Assembly: GCA_001600415.1 (NCBI GenBank)
Contig: BCJX01000004.1
Span: 1,542,169 to 1,606,168 of the forward strand
DNA length: 64,000 nucleotides
Source: Pascua guehoae
Lineage: Eukaryota > Basidiomycota > Tremellomycetes > Trichosporonales > Trichosporonaceae
Direction of reading: 5' to 3'
The notes under the pieces are model-generated. The model ran no database searches. It was not told where the DNA came from and worked only from the letters and a program-made list of their open reading frames with translations. This document shows, one piece after another, positions 34,579 through 45,918 of this stretch (the stretch's first letter is position 1; every line of letters starts with the position of its first letter). The position numbers and the translations under genes are program-made.

Positions 34579-35836
34579 CTACCACTCGGCGTCGGGGTTG
34601 GTGACCCAGTTGGGCACCTGGGGCTTGAAAGCCTGGGCCGTGGGCGAGAGAATGGCGCGACGACGGTGGACGTGGGTCTGGTGGTTGTGGGTGAAGAAGA
34701 TGGGCGACATGGGGGTACGTGGACCTGACGAGTCCGAGGCAGAGTCGGGCGACTCTAGTGCCTGAGTGGTCGTCCAGTGCATAATCTTGGTGGCAAGCTC
34801 GGGGGTCTTGGGAGTGCCTTCGGAGCCAGTAAATGAGAGGCGCTGGGTGGTGGCGTTGACAACGCCGTAGTGGGTTTGCTCGCGCACGGGGATGGGGTTG
34901 GAATCCTTGCCGGCAGCGCAGGACTTGAAGAAGTCGGGGTGGTCGCTGACGAAGAGACTGATTTTGCCAGCTGCCACGTCAGTATGACATTCAACACACC
35001 CAGTGTATCCAAACTCACCGCGGTTGCGCTTGACGATCATAAACGGCTTGGTGTAGTGCGGGAAGCTGTTGCACCCAGTCCACCACAGGAAGAGGAGACG
35101 GTGGGCGTCGGGGAACTTTTCCATGTCCTGGGGTGTAAAGTCGTCCGGGTGGGGGACGATAATAGCACCTGGAGCGGCGTTGTTGCGGAGAATGTCGTTG
35201 AGTGCGTCGAGGAACGACAGGTCGTGTGCAAGCTGGATAAACTCGAGGATGTGTGCCTTCATCTGCTTCTTCTTGAGCTCGCGGAGGATGGCGGGCAGAC
35301 AGCGACGGACATGCTGCGAGAAGAGCACGAGGTGGTGGTCGTCGGCGCCGAAGCGGAGAAGAAGGCGACGGATCTCGATATAGTTGCGCACGTTCAGGAC
35401 GTAGGGCGTGGCAGTCGAGTTGAAGACGGCGTTGTAGGCAAGAAGGTAGCGGAGGAACGCGTAAAAGGAGACCGACGGGGTCTTCGGAATGAAAAAGCCG
35501 ACGACAGAGCCCTTCCTGTCGAGGACGGGGCAGCCCTCGATCCTGTTGCGTGTCAGTGATGAACGGGTTGTGGGATGTTGGATAAAGGGGCAAGATGACG
35601 GGTGGCCAAACTTACACGAAGGAACCCAGGAGCTTGGTGTTCACAGAGAACCCAACCAGAACCTCATGAATGGGGTTCTTGGCGAGGTGGCGGCACACGA
35701 TGAGGACATTGCCACCTACCGCAAAGTCGGGGTTGAGGGTGATGGGCTCGTTGAGGGTAGTGCTAGGAAGCGGCACAAAGTTGTAAGGCGGGAGGACGGC
35801 GGTGGGGGCCAGCTGCTGGGTGTAGACGACGGGCAT
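34579..35836 (-). CDS. BTB/POZ-like protein 4 of tandem array
   Basis: 378 residues from complement(join(34579..34970, 35019..35542, 35616..35836)). Core: ITLNPDFAVGGNVLIVC, LVGFSVNTKLLGSF, phase-2 intron (73 bp), then FIPKTPSVSFYAFLRYLL, NVRNYIEIRRLLLRFG and HILEFIQLAHDLSFLD. Intron 2 (48 bp, phase 1) is a multiple of three and has no stop, so it could be missed; a CTGAC branch site 8 bp before its AG and the matching intron in genes 2 and 5 support splicing. The C-terminal 130 residues (after KRNRAGKISLFVSDHPDFF) are a Ser/Thr/Pro-rich extension found only in this member. Exon 1 is 221 bp, the same length as in gene 5. Confidence 0.66.
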
Positions 35837-36953
35837 GGCGATGAAGGCTGTGAGGTATGGCCGTAAAGGCGGTGTCGTGGTATGAGTGTGGCGGCTGCCG
35901 TAGTCTAGCGGCGGTCTCCCAAGAGGTGAGGAGGAGTGGTGAGCTGGAGTGGAACCAGGCAAGTGAGTGGGTTAGAATTGCATGCCATTTGCTATCCTTA
36001 AGTATCGTGTTCCACCCACACCCGGCCCCGTCTAGACTGCTGTCGACCAGAGTTTGACGAGGTGGTGAAGGCAGTGTGCCGTCGAAAGATGAATGTTTGA
36101 TTGGGTCTTGACAGCAGTTTCAGGCACTGACGAGTTGTTGAAGGCAGTTTGCGGGGTGCTCTCCCACCAGCATCCGGCGGCACCACACGCGGGTTGGCAG
36201 CGCCACTCGGGGGGGCCATGGTCGTCATGCACACACATACACACAGGTTTTCCTGATATTGTGGCTTTGCTCCTGGTCCGTCCTTGCCAGGTTTTGCACG
36301 TCCCCCGCCGGCGGGTGACGAGTGAGGACGGCACAAAGACAAGTGTCGAATGTCAGCTTGAAGATCCTGTGCAGCAATGACCAAGTAGTGGACGTGAAAC
36401 GAGATAGACAGGATGCACACAGAAAGAGTATTTTATTGTCCCCTTTGAATCCCAACATGTGTTTATGATGACCATGCATGATCTCTTTTGGTGTCTGAAC
36501 CCATCAGTGATCAAGAGCGGACATCGAACACGCCAACGGGGACGCCATTGTTCCTTAACACACACACACACGCACACCCCTGCACATGCACACAGAGTGT
36601 GGGGATTGATATTGCGGCATAATTCGGCGACCCTTTCCCACGCACTACTGTTGCAGTCTTTTCTGCACCGCGCAGCAACGTCCAGTACGTCCAGTGTCCA
36701 TACCTCGGCTCGGCATGCCAGTGGCGCGGGATGCTTCTCGTGAACACCGTTCTGCATGTTCCGAATGAAGTGAAAACCATGCTCAGTGTCTATTGAACAC
36801 CGTTCTGCATGTTCCGAATGAAGTGAAAACCATGCTCAGTGTCTATTCTCGCTATAGATGCCATATCATCACAACAAACGTATGTACAAATACCACAGCT
36901 ATGTATATCTCCCCGTCATAGTTCACGTCCTGCCTCTCTGCTATGCATATGTT
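35837..36953. other. Spacer between BTB-like genes 4 and 5, with repeats
   Basis: Holds the 53 bp perfect tandem duplication (separate entry) and an imperfect 26 bp direct repeat (tgacgag-tg-tgaaggcagt-tgc) at 36055 and 36128. No gene recognised. Confidence 0.6.
36741..36846. repeat. Perfect 53-bp tandem duplication
   Basis: The unit beginning tgaacaccgttctgcatg and ending agtgtctat occurs twice without any difference (36741-36793 and 36794-36846). Perfect identity suggests a recent duplication or an assembly artefact. Confidence 0.95.
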
Positions 36954-38007
36954 CTAGAGCCAGTAAGCAATGTGAGGATTGTTTTGGACGTACACGCAGG
37001 CTCTACCTTCTACACCATTTGTCAGCGTATTCTTTGGCACGGCCTCTGATCCTCTCCGTCCTGGCCCCCACACTCACCGGCATAGTGGACGAGCACACGC
37101 TTGCCCGCGAAATTAACCGAGTAGCACCGCGTCCACATAAGGAGGACAGAGTGGGCGTCCGGGAAAGACTGCACAATGTCGGGACTGAGCGTAAACGGAT
37201 TGGCAAGGACGCTCCACGACCCCTGGCGGGGCATTTCGAGCACGTGGTTCCAAATGTCGGCAATCTGGAGGTTGTGGGCGAGTTGGAGAAACTCGAGGAC
37301 GCGGACACTGCCCTTGTCGCCCGCGGCGTGCGCCTCGTGGGTGAGTTCGTGCATGTGGCCAAAGACCTCGTCGCGCAAGAGATGCTTGAGGTATGTGCTA
37401 GCCTTGAACCGTCGCAGAGCGAGGAAGATGACCGCGTATTGCGCAATCGTGCCGTGGAAGCGCGGGGACGCTGGCTCGCCAACGTGCAGGAAGCGCAAGA
37501 AGGCGTGCATAGCAAAGGGCGAGAAGATGGGAAAGTAGCGCGCCTCGCCTGGCTTGATGGGGCCTAACGCTTTGGAAAATGCACGGCTGTGGGTCAGTGC
37601 ACGGTCTGGAAGTCAAATGGGGTGGTGGTGTAAACGGCCGCGACTGTTGGGGGAACGGATGCCGAAATTGAGGGACCAGGATCCCTAGGGGCAGCGCGTG
37701 TGCGAGGTACCACAGTATGTCCCGCACGCTCGTTTACAGGGTTCATTTGTTGTTCTTGGCACTGGCAGTAACGGCGCACGACCTACCTCGAATGACGGAG
37801 CACCGACGAGTGTACCCGGAACGCAACCAGCTCGCCCACGGTGGTAACTGGATCGTACGCCGTCTTCCTCCCCTCGGTAACGAGGATGAGGTCGCCTCCA
37901 TTCTTGTGAAAGTCCGGGTTGAATGGGAGCTTGGGGTGCTCGGCCAGTTCAAACGGCACAAGCTGCAACAAGTGGCCGGTCGTATCGACTTGGCTCGAGT
38001 CGGTCAT
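36954..38007 (-). CDS. BTB/POZ-like protein 5 of tandem array
   Basis: 261 residues from complement(join(36954..37009, 37078..37586, 37787..38007)). Core: PFNPDFHKNGGDLILV, VAFRVHSSVLRHS, phase-2 intron (200 bp), AFSKALG, FSPFAMHAFLRFLHVG, then helical LEFLQLAHNLQIADIWNHVL, LANPFTLSPDIVQSFPDAH. Intron 2 is 68 bp, phase 1, with a CTGAC branch; exon 3 (EGRACVYVQNNPHIAYWL) lines up with AGKISLFVSDHPDFF of protein 4. This is the shortest and cleanest member and the best template for the family. Confidence 0.68.
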
Positions 38008-38675
38008 GGTGTCACAGCCAAGTGGGTAGGACGAAAGGGGTCGATTTGTGATGCTGGTGGTGGTAGAAGTGCGTGGTGAATGGAAAGATGATGACCCAGG
38101 TGTCGCGGGTTGGGCACACTAGTTGGCGAGAGGGGTGGCGAAAAGCGAGCAATGGACAGCCATGGCGAACGACGCCCTTTTATCCAGTGGGTAGAGTATT
38201 AGTTTGAACAGTCACCTTAAGGACAAGCTGTGATGGGATTGCGACGAGGGCGAGAAGCACGTTGACGCTTGGATATGGGTAGAAAAGTCGTCACATACCC
38301 TCAACCATTTCACGTCCGAAAGAGGTTTTTGTGTGTCTCCGTCAGAAGCTGACTGTGTTGGGACACGGGCCACCATTTACTCATTGTCTTCTGAACGTGC
38401 TCGGGCAACTGACCATCACACCCGTCGCACTCGGCGTGAAATTGCCCAGCGTTGAGTGTCGCCACCACCCCTGGCCGCCAGCCCGAACGCCACATTCCGC
38501 GCCACCAACGCAACCCACCGCCACACCGCGCGCCTCCTTGCCGTTTCAACCATTCCCTCTCTCCACACACTATCAAACACCAGGTATGAACATGGACTAA
38601 ACCCATGCACCACACATACATGCATTGGGCATTCCTGGCGCGTCCGTACGCCCTGGAAACCCACTAAAACATCAA
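38008..38675. other. Promoter side of BTB-like gene 5, nothing else recognised
   Basis: 668 bp. A segment near 38172-38215 resembles a tRNA 5' half but lacks a T arm (see rejected list). Confidence 0.5.
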
Positions 38676-38781
38676 GGTCGCGTGGCCAAATGGTACGGCG
38701 TCTGACTACGACTCTTGAACATCTACTTCCTTGGTGTTCTGCGTTATCAGGAGATCGCGGGTTCGATCCCCGTCGTGACCT
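38676..38781 (+). tRNA. tRNA-Arg (ACG), intron-containing, copy 1
   Basis: Acceptor GGTCGCG/CGTGACC, anticodon stem TCTGA/TCAGG, loop starting CTACGA (anticodon ACG), T arm GCGGG-TTCGATC-CCCGT. The intron is long for a tRNA, about 33 nt. The 5' flank cactaaaacatcaa is identical to that of the copy at the right edge. Confidence 0.92.
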
Positions 38782-39493
38782 TTCCTTTTGCTTTTGGGAC
38801 AGGAGAGAGCGAGGACGAGGTTGTGGTTGATGATAGAGGTATGGAAGAGGTTGGACGACTATGTTGAGTCAAGAAAGGTGAGGAGTCTTTACGACTGCCC
38901 CACACGGTTTAGGAAGCTTTAGGTATATGGGTGTTTGCCCCTCGCCCCTCCCTCTCTCTATCTATGCGATATCTGCCATGGAAGACTCGCAGCGACATCA
39001 TAATCTCGCCAGGAGAGGTAGAACGTTGCCCAGATGTACGGATAGCAGACGAGCACACGGGCCGCGTTCGGCCTCACCCACAGCTCACAGCCAGGCAACT
39101 GGGCTATCCTGGAGAGGCCAGCATCTGTGCTTCCAGACGCACTCGTCCTGGACATCCTCTCCGATGCATATACGGCATTCAACAAATGCGTCGTGATACT
39201 TCTGCTGAAACGCAGAGTGTGATAGTGGGTGCCACATTCGATGGACACGTGCACATTTCGGCATAATGACATGCCGGTGTACGGGACTGCCGCCGGACGG
39301 CCCGGGCGTTTCACTTGCCTGACGACTGGAATGTGGTCACTGCCCACAAATCTATTCTCGTGGTGGTGCTGCTTTCATGAGGCGCTCATGGCGTTCATGC
39401 TGTGACGACGCGTCAGCGACTTTGCATTGTTTTATACCCTCTCCTTCGAAGGCTCCACCTCTTTGACTTTGACCACACACGGGTTTGAAGGCA
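38782..39493. other. Upstream region of the esterase gene
   Basis: 712 bp without a supportable gene. Confidence 0.5.
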
Positions 39494-41055
39494 ATGCCGA
39501 TACCGTACTGGGAGGTATCGCCTGGTCTCCACCGGGCGATCGACCTCGCCGTCACGCCGATCACATACCTCGTCGTGCTCCCGCTCACTGCCCTGTACCA
39601 TGGTGTGTGGTACTGGATCCGTCCTCCGCGCCAGCCGCAATTGACATGGTGGCGGTACATGGTGCTCAACCTCATGCGCGTGCGGAGCGTGTGGACGCGT
39701 CTCAACATTGTCAACTACAAGGATCCATTGGCGGACCAGATTATCCCCAACGCCCTCGACAGCAAGTGTGACGTTGTCCGTCTTACGGTGCCTCCTATCG
39801 CCGCCGACGTGCCGCGCGTTAGCATCCTCAAGGACGCACCCGAAGTTGTGCAGCCAGTGGATGTTACGTCGTTCATGATCCGTCCCAAGGGAGTGAGTGC
39901 ATGTGATCTAACGCTCGTAGGCTGTGGCTGGCTGATGACAAGGACTGGGACGTAGACATTCTGGCACCAGCCAAGCCTGGAGAGCGTGTCGTCTTTTTCA
40001 TCATCGGAGGAGGTTACGCCCATGGCCACCCTCTACTCCCGCACATTTCCCGCTCCTTGTCACTCCTCTCTGGGGGCCGCGTGTTTGGTGAGACTGAACC
40101 ACGACATCCCACACTGCACGCTGACTTGTGTTTAGCCGTAAACTATCGCAAGTCGCTCAGTGATGACTCGGCGTTCCCGGCCTCCCTCTACGACACCCTC
40201 GCAGGATACCAGTACCTCATGTCGCTCGGGTTTGAGCCCAAGGTGCGTCAGCTGAGGCAGACTGGATGCTGCTTGGCTACCGTGGTAGCGGGGCACTCAT
40301 TCGTCCTTGGCACCCATGTCTACTGCGATCATATCCTGCCCGAGACGAGTTTCTGCTGCTCACACACAGAACATCATGCTCAGCGGGGATTCCGCAGGCG
40401 CCAATGCCTCCATGGCGGTGGCACGCTTTCTCGACGACCTCGACCAAGCAGGCTGGGGCCACTGGGGCCAGGTCGGGTCCATGTGCCTCCTCTGCGTGAG
40501 TCCTCCGCACTGATGTTCATTCTGACGACAGCCATGGTCCGACATGACCTGGTCGTTTCCAAGCCTCAAGACGAACTGGTACACTGTACGTTCTCCCCCA
40601 AGCACGCCCACTTCTACAGGCCGCTGACATTGGCACAGGATTCCCTCATCAACCTGAACATCTGCTACATCCCAAGCCACACTAGACACTATCCCGACAG
40701 GTCCAACCCCTACTTTTCTCCAGCACTGACCACCGCCGAAGACGGGCACTTTGCGCGTCTTGCAAAGGCTGGCGTCAAGGTGTACATTGTCGGCGGGGGC
40801 GCCGAGGCATTCTACGACGAAATCATGGCCCTCGCTGAGGGCATGCGCGAGGCGGGTATTGACGTTACCCTCCGAGTGGTGAGATCTACTCCAGACTCGA
40901 GGCAACAGCAGGCATTGACACTCTCCCAGGTCCCTGGTATGCACCACTGCGAGTTCTGTGGCTTGAATCTCCCTGGACAGCCACCCTGGGCTGGATGGTC
41001 GTGGCCTGTTGTAAAGTCGGACTTTGAGCTGTTCTGGATCGCGACTGCAAACTAG
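39494..41055 (+). CDS. Hormone-sensitive-lipase-type esterase (alpha/beta hydrolase fold 3)
   Basis: Predicted carboxylesterase/lipase of 398 residues. Seven exons: join(39494..39892, 39943..40087, 40136..40242, 40370..40495, 40532..40585, 40639..40878, 40930..41055); introns 36-127 bp. An N-terminal hydrophobic stretch (AIDLAVTPITYLVVLPL) may anchor it to a membrane. The nucleophile is Ser225 in LSGDSAGANAS; the histidine is in PGMHHCEF (362/363); the acid is in GGGAEAFYDE. The oxyanion-hole box, HGGG in the family, reads FFIIGGGYAHG here, with Ile154 replacing the histidine. PWSDMTW marks the usual cap/helix region. Substrate unknown. Intron 1 acceptor (gacaag) was chosen to keep frame with the conserved VVFF strand. 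Confidence 0.83.
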
Positions 41056-41165
41056 AAGGCGTGGATGGTAGTCGACCTGATAGTTCTGCATGCATTGTCG
41101 GGGGTTGCAGAAGCATCATACCCTCGGCCCGATTCGGGCCGATCAGAATCGATCAGCGGCTGCCC

Positions 41166-41185
41166 CACGTGGATTATATCACGTG
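41166..41185. promoter_or_regulatory. Paired CACGTG E-boxes upstream of UTP12
   Basis: Two perfect CACGTG palindromes at 41166-41171 and 41180-41185, 14 bp apart, about 135-150 bp before the UTP12 ATG and within the 262 bp spacer after the esterase stop. Such boxes are bound by bHLH factors such as Cbf1 in fungi; the factor here is inferred. Confidence 0.55.
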
Positions 41186-41317
41186 ATGCAATCCACGGCG
41201 GAAGCTATTTTTCTGCTCAATTGCAATGTTCACAGATGTTGGTTTCTCGACGACTAACCTGCTCGCGTTGCTCATCATCTACAGCATCTACGGCACACCA
41301 CAAGCCTCGATAACACC

Positions 41318-44300
41318 ATGGTTCGCTCGTATATGCGCCATGGGCCGACACAGGTGAGTCTCTGACTTCTACGCTCCGACCTGTAGCTTACCTCCAGGCC
41401 TTTGGTGTCGTGTGTTCGCCAACCGCAAACTGTTCCTACGACGGCCGACTTGCATACGTCGCAGGATGGGAAGACGTGCTTGTGTGGGACGTCAAGCGCG
41501 GCGAGATGGTGTCCATGTGGCATGCCACTGGCGTCACGGCGCCCATCACTGCTCTGTCGTCGGCTCCTACCCCTGCATCGTCTGCTTCGACTGCCCCGCA
41601 AACGTTTGGTGTCTCGTACACCGACGGCTCGATCAGGCTGTGGTCCTGGGATCCCGCGACGCCGACGACTGAGGCCGTCGAGATTGTGACATTCAACGGC
41701 CACAAGAAGGGCGTCGCCTTCCTTGCGTGGGATGCAGAGGGCGCGCGCCTGGCGTCTGGCGGAACCGAGGGTGAGGTTGTTGTCTGGGACCGTGTGGCCG
41801 AGGTCGGCCTCTTCCGTCTTCGCGGACATCGCGGTGCCATCACCAGCATCAACTTTATCCCCCACCCGACCCTGCCTCCAAGCGCACACGCAGGTTACCT
41901 CCTCACCACCAGCAAGGACACGTACCTCAAGCTCTGGGACCTGTCGACACAGCACTGCGTCCAGACTGTTGTTGTGGGCCGCGGCGAGGTCGCGTCGTGC
42001 GCCGTGCGCGAAGAGGAGGAGACTGCCCCAGAGGGCAGCGAGGATGACGAAGAGGCTGCCTCGAAGACTACAGGACGGTGGATCGTCCTCACCGGCAGCG
42101 GCGATGGAGAAGTCAAGGCGTGGACCGTGGACAAGCAGGCTCTCTCCGAGGGCCTGAAGGAGAACGACAAGGGCGAGGTGAGTGATGGCTGGACCTTCCC
42201 CCAGTGCTGACCATTTCCAGCTGCCTACATTGGTTCACCCGCTTTGCACCGTGCCATTGCCCGCATCGACCCACGCCGTGTCTCAGCTTGCCTTTGTTCC
42301 CAACCTCCCTCTCATCCTTGCGCAGACGTCGGACAAGACGACGGCCGTCCTCCGCCTGCGATCCGAAGAGGAGGTGGCGGCCAAAAAGGCACGGAGGAGG
42401 AAGCGCGAGCGCGAGAAGAGCAAGAAGAAGGGCGTGACCGAGGAGGAGGTGGACATGAACGAGGACGAGGACGTTGTCAACTGGGTCGACCGTGTCACGA
42501 CGTGGTGTGTGGTCAAGACAAACGCAAAGGTCAAGAGCTTTGCCATTTCCCAGGGCGAGACGGACAAGAACATTGGACTGTTGTTTGCCCTCTCGAACAA
42601 TTCGCTCGAGGCGTACACCATCCCATCTCCCGGAGGAGCCAAGAAGAGCAAGCTCGCCGACGGCTCCAACCCCGAGCCCGTCAAGGTGCACTCTGTCGAG
42701 CTGCCTGGCCACCGACAAGACGTTCGCGCGCTTGCAGTCACGAGCGACGACCAGGTCCTCGCGTCGGCGGCGAGCGGAACGCTCAAGGTGTGGAACCTGC
42801 GCACAAACGCATGCCTCCGCACCATGGAGTGCGGTTATGCTCTCTGCTGCGCGTTCCTGCCCGGCGACAGGCACGTCGTCGTTGGCACGAAGGCCGGCGA
42901 GCTGATGCTTTACGATGTGGCGGCGAGCAAGCTCCTGGCGCGTTACGAGGCCCACAAGGGCCCCGTATGGAGCATCGACGTTCGCCCAGACGGTCGTGGT
43001 CTCGTGTCGGGCTCGGCCGACAAGGACGTCAAGTTTTGGGACTTTGAGATGCGCGAGGAAGGAGAGGGCGAGCGTGTCGTTAGCCGGTTGGGTGTGGAGA
43101 CTATTGTGGGTAGTCGAAAAGCTCCATGAAGAAGGCACTGACCCGGCAGTACAAGAACAAGCAGCTAGCGCTTGTGCACGTCCGGACACTCAAGATGACC
43201 GACGACGTCCTGGCGGTAAAGTACAGCCCCGATGGGCGTTTCCTGGCCGTCTCGCTCCTGGACTCGACGGTCAAAATCTTCTTCCAAGATACGCTCAAGT
43301 TTTTCCTGTCGCTCTACGGCCACAAGCTGCCAGTGCTCTCGCTCGACATTTCGTCCGACTCGAAGCTGATTGTCACATGTTCGGCGGACAAGAATGTCAA
43401 GATCTGGGGTCTCGACTTTGGCGACTGCCACCGCAGCCTGTTTGCGCATGACGACAGTGTCATGCAGGTGGCGTTTGAAAAGAACAGCCACTACTTTTGG
43501 ACCGTGGGCAAGGACAAGCTCGTCAAGTACTGGGACGGCGACAAGTTTGAGCTCATCCAGTCGCTCAAGGGCCACCAGGCCGAGGTGTGGGCGCTGGCCG
43601 TGTCCAACATGGGCAACTTTGTCGTTACGGGTTCGCACGACAAGAGTATCCGCGTGTGGGAGAAGACGGAAGAGCCCCTCTTCCTCGAAGAGGAGCGAGA
43701 ACGTGAGATGGAGGCAGCGCACGATGCGGCGCTCGCCGACACGCTCAACCGGACCGGCCTCGACGACGACGAGGACGGAGAGGCCGGCGCCGAGGCCGAG
43801 GCTGTGCAGAAGCAGACGGCCGAGACGCTCATGGCCGGTGAGCGCATCATGGACGCACTCGAGCTGGCGGATGCGGACCGCGCCGCGCAGGAAGAGTACG
43901 AGGCCGAAAAGGCCCGTCTCGGTCCCGCGGGCGAGGGGTTGCCTGCGCCGACACGGAATCCCGAACTTGTCGCCCGCGGCATCGAGCCAGACGAGCACGT
44001 GTACACCACGCTCGCCAAGATTCCCGCCGCGCAGATGGAAGACGCACTCCTCGTCCTCCCGTTCCGACAGGTCGTCACCCTCCTGGGCTATCTCGATGAC
44101 TGGGCCGTCAAGGTGAGCTCATCATCATCTTCTTCCTCGCGAGAATCCGAGCTGACAATATCCAGGACCGCGACATTATTCTCACTGCACGCCTGCTCCA
44201 CTTCCTCGTCCGCACGCACCACGCGCAGCTCGTCGCCAACCGTGTCATGCGCGCCCGCCTTGTCAGCCTCCGCACGCACGTCCGTGCGGCACTCGGGCGC

Positions 44301-44471
44301 CACCGCCAGCGGATGGGATACAATCTTGCCGCGCTCAAATTCCTGCGCGCGCGCTGGGAGGGAGAGCGTACTGCTGGTATCCTCGAGGAGGAGGGTATGG
44401 ATGAGGAGGCTGTGCGCAAGCGGCTAGAGGAGGGAAGAGCAAAGCGGAAGCGTGTCGACGTGCGCGCCTAA
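41318..44471 (+). CDS. UTP12: U3 snoRNP / SSU processome WD40 protein Utp12 (Dip2)
   Basis: Nucleolar subunit of the UTP-B complex needed for 18S rRNA processing. Five exons, join(41318..41353, 41398..42177, 42221..43105, 43150..44112, 44166..44471), 989 residues (yeast Dip2 is about 940). It opens MVRSYMRHGPTQAFGVV like the family, then has two WD40 propellers; clear repeats include VKFWDFE, VKIFFQDTLKFFLSLYG, SADKNVKIWGLDFG and GSHDKSIRVWEKTEEPLF. A Lys/Glu-rich insert (residues about 340-380) lies between blades. The C-terminal helical Utp12 domain (RDIILTARLLHFLVRTHH) is complete. Intron 3 (43106..43149) uses GTGGGT and removes an in-frame TGA; the ATG inside it is not a start. Confidence 0.93.
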
Positions 44472-44700
44472 GGGGCACGCGCTTGTTGCGGGTTTTCAGT
44501 AGTCTAGAGTCGCATTCCATTCCAGTATCTTACTCTGCATCGCATAGGCCATTAGTGCAGCTTGGGCACGGCGACGCAGATTAGCAAACGTAGACGCGGT
44601 GCGGGAGACAAACTACTGATACATTTGAATGCTCTGAATACTGATGCTGAAGGCTGTGGTTGTTTCTGATCTGAGAGTGTATTATCGGACCCATGCTGTT
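44472..44700. other. Convergent spacer UTP12/TFG2
   Basis: 229 bp between two stop codons; no feature. Confidence 0.5.
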
Positions 44701-45918
44701 CTACACCTCGACCAACTCGAGGTCGTCGTCGTCGTCGTCATCCTCCTCCTCCTTTCCGGGCTCGCCCTTGAGGTCGTTTGCTGCCTCTTTCCAGTTTTCA
44801 CGCAGCTCCCACATGTTGGCATACTGGCCCTCCTTGATAAGGACGGCCACGTCCTTGAGCACCTCGCGCAGCCACGCATCGGGCTGCTGGAGCGTCGCCT
44901 TGAGGGCCGTAATGGACCAGTAGGGCTTGTCGTTGAAGAGGGAAAACAGGCGGTCGATGAGCTCGTGGCGTTCGAGGCGCGCAAAGCGCTCGCCGGGGGC
45001 GACGCGACGCGCGCCCTGCACCATGCCCTTGCCGAGCGTACTGGTCGCGTTGGCAAAGCCCGATGCGAGCTGGTTGAGCTTGGCCTGGGACATTTTCGTG
45101 TCGTCGAGCTGCACAATCGGCCTTGCGAGTCAGCCCTGCTCCCCCAAACACCGGTCGGACTCTGTGTGCTCCACACGCCAAAACGCACCGCTTCGACTGC
45201 TCGCTCTCGAGACGGCGCTGCTCGAGCACCTTGAGGTACTTTGCCGACCGGATGGGGCGGACGCTCCCCTCGTGGTCGAGCGCAGACAACAGGCGCGGGT
45301 GCGCCTTTTCGCGCTTGCGCTTGGCCGAGCTCGCCTCCTGGCCTGGCCGGCTGACCCACGTCCGCGCGTGCTCGGTGAAGATGAACGTATTCTTGACACG
45401 GTCCGACGGCATGACCACCTCGTACTCGTCGGGAATGCCGCTTGCGTCAAACCGCGCCCGCTTCGCCGCCGGCTCGGACGACGACGCCCCCTCTTCCTCG
45501 ACGGGCAGCTTGAGTGTGATCCGTGGTGGCTCCTTGCTGCATCCTGTCAGTTACCCACCCGCCATGAGGAATGGCCGGTCTGTTCCGCTTGCGGCACACT
45601 GACGAGTTGTCCACTACAAGCGTGCCCAGGTGCACGCCGCCCTGGTTGACGCGCTCCCAGCGCTCGAGGAGGAATCGCGGCACCTTTGCAGTGTCAACAA
45701 GAGTTACAATGCTGCCTGGTCACAGTCGTGCTGCGGGCGCAGTGGCATACATCACAACACACCTTCATCGCCCACACCTTGCTCTGCGCCATCGACTCCG
45801 AGACCTCGAGCTCCTCCTCCTCGACGGGGATATCGAACACATTGTACCCGTTGGCCGTGACCGTGGGCTTGATGTCGGGCTTAACGTCGGGTTTGACGTC
45901 GGTGTTCGCGGACGACAT
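44701..45918 (-). CDS. TFG2: Transcription initiation factor IIF subunit beta
   Basis: Small subunit of TFIIF, which binds RNA polymerase II and helps promoter escape. Four exons, complement(join(44701..45121, 45189..45536, 45604..45683, 45763..45918)), 334 residues. The N-terminal dimerisation part has VWAMK joined to VPRFLLERWE, matching the WLVKVPxxL..W box, then GGVHLGTLVV and PPRITLKLP. The linker contains AKRKREK. The C-terminal winged helix is well conserved: RLERHELIDRLFSLFND, PYWSITALKATLQQP, LREVLKDVAVLIKEGQYAN, WELRENWKE. The protein ends in a run of aspartates. It is divergent from ENT3 across 434 bp. Confidence 0.92.

Noticed and set aside
38172..38215. A tRNA-like 5' half (cgcccttttatccagtgggtag...)
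   Set aside because: It lacks a T arm with a GGTTCGA-like loop and the acceptor strands do not pair, so at most it is a relic.
39119..39222. F-box-like string LPDALVLDILSDAY on the plus strand
   Set aside because: Only about 15 residues fit, no supporting splice structure, and a stop follows shortly.
43106..43149. Separate gene starting at the ATG 43126 after the first WD40 block
   Set aside because: Removing the 44-bp intron joins both blocks into one full-length UTP12 with a family-typical length.
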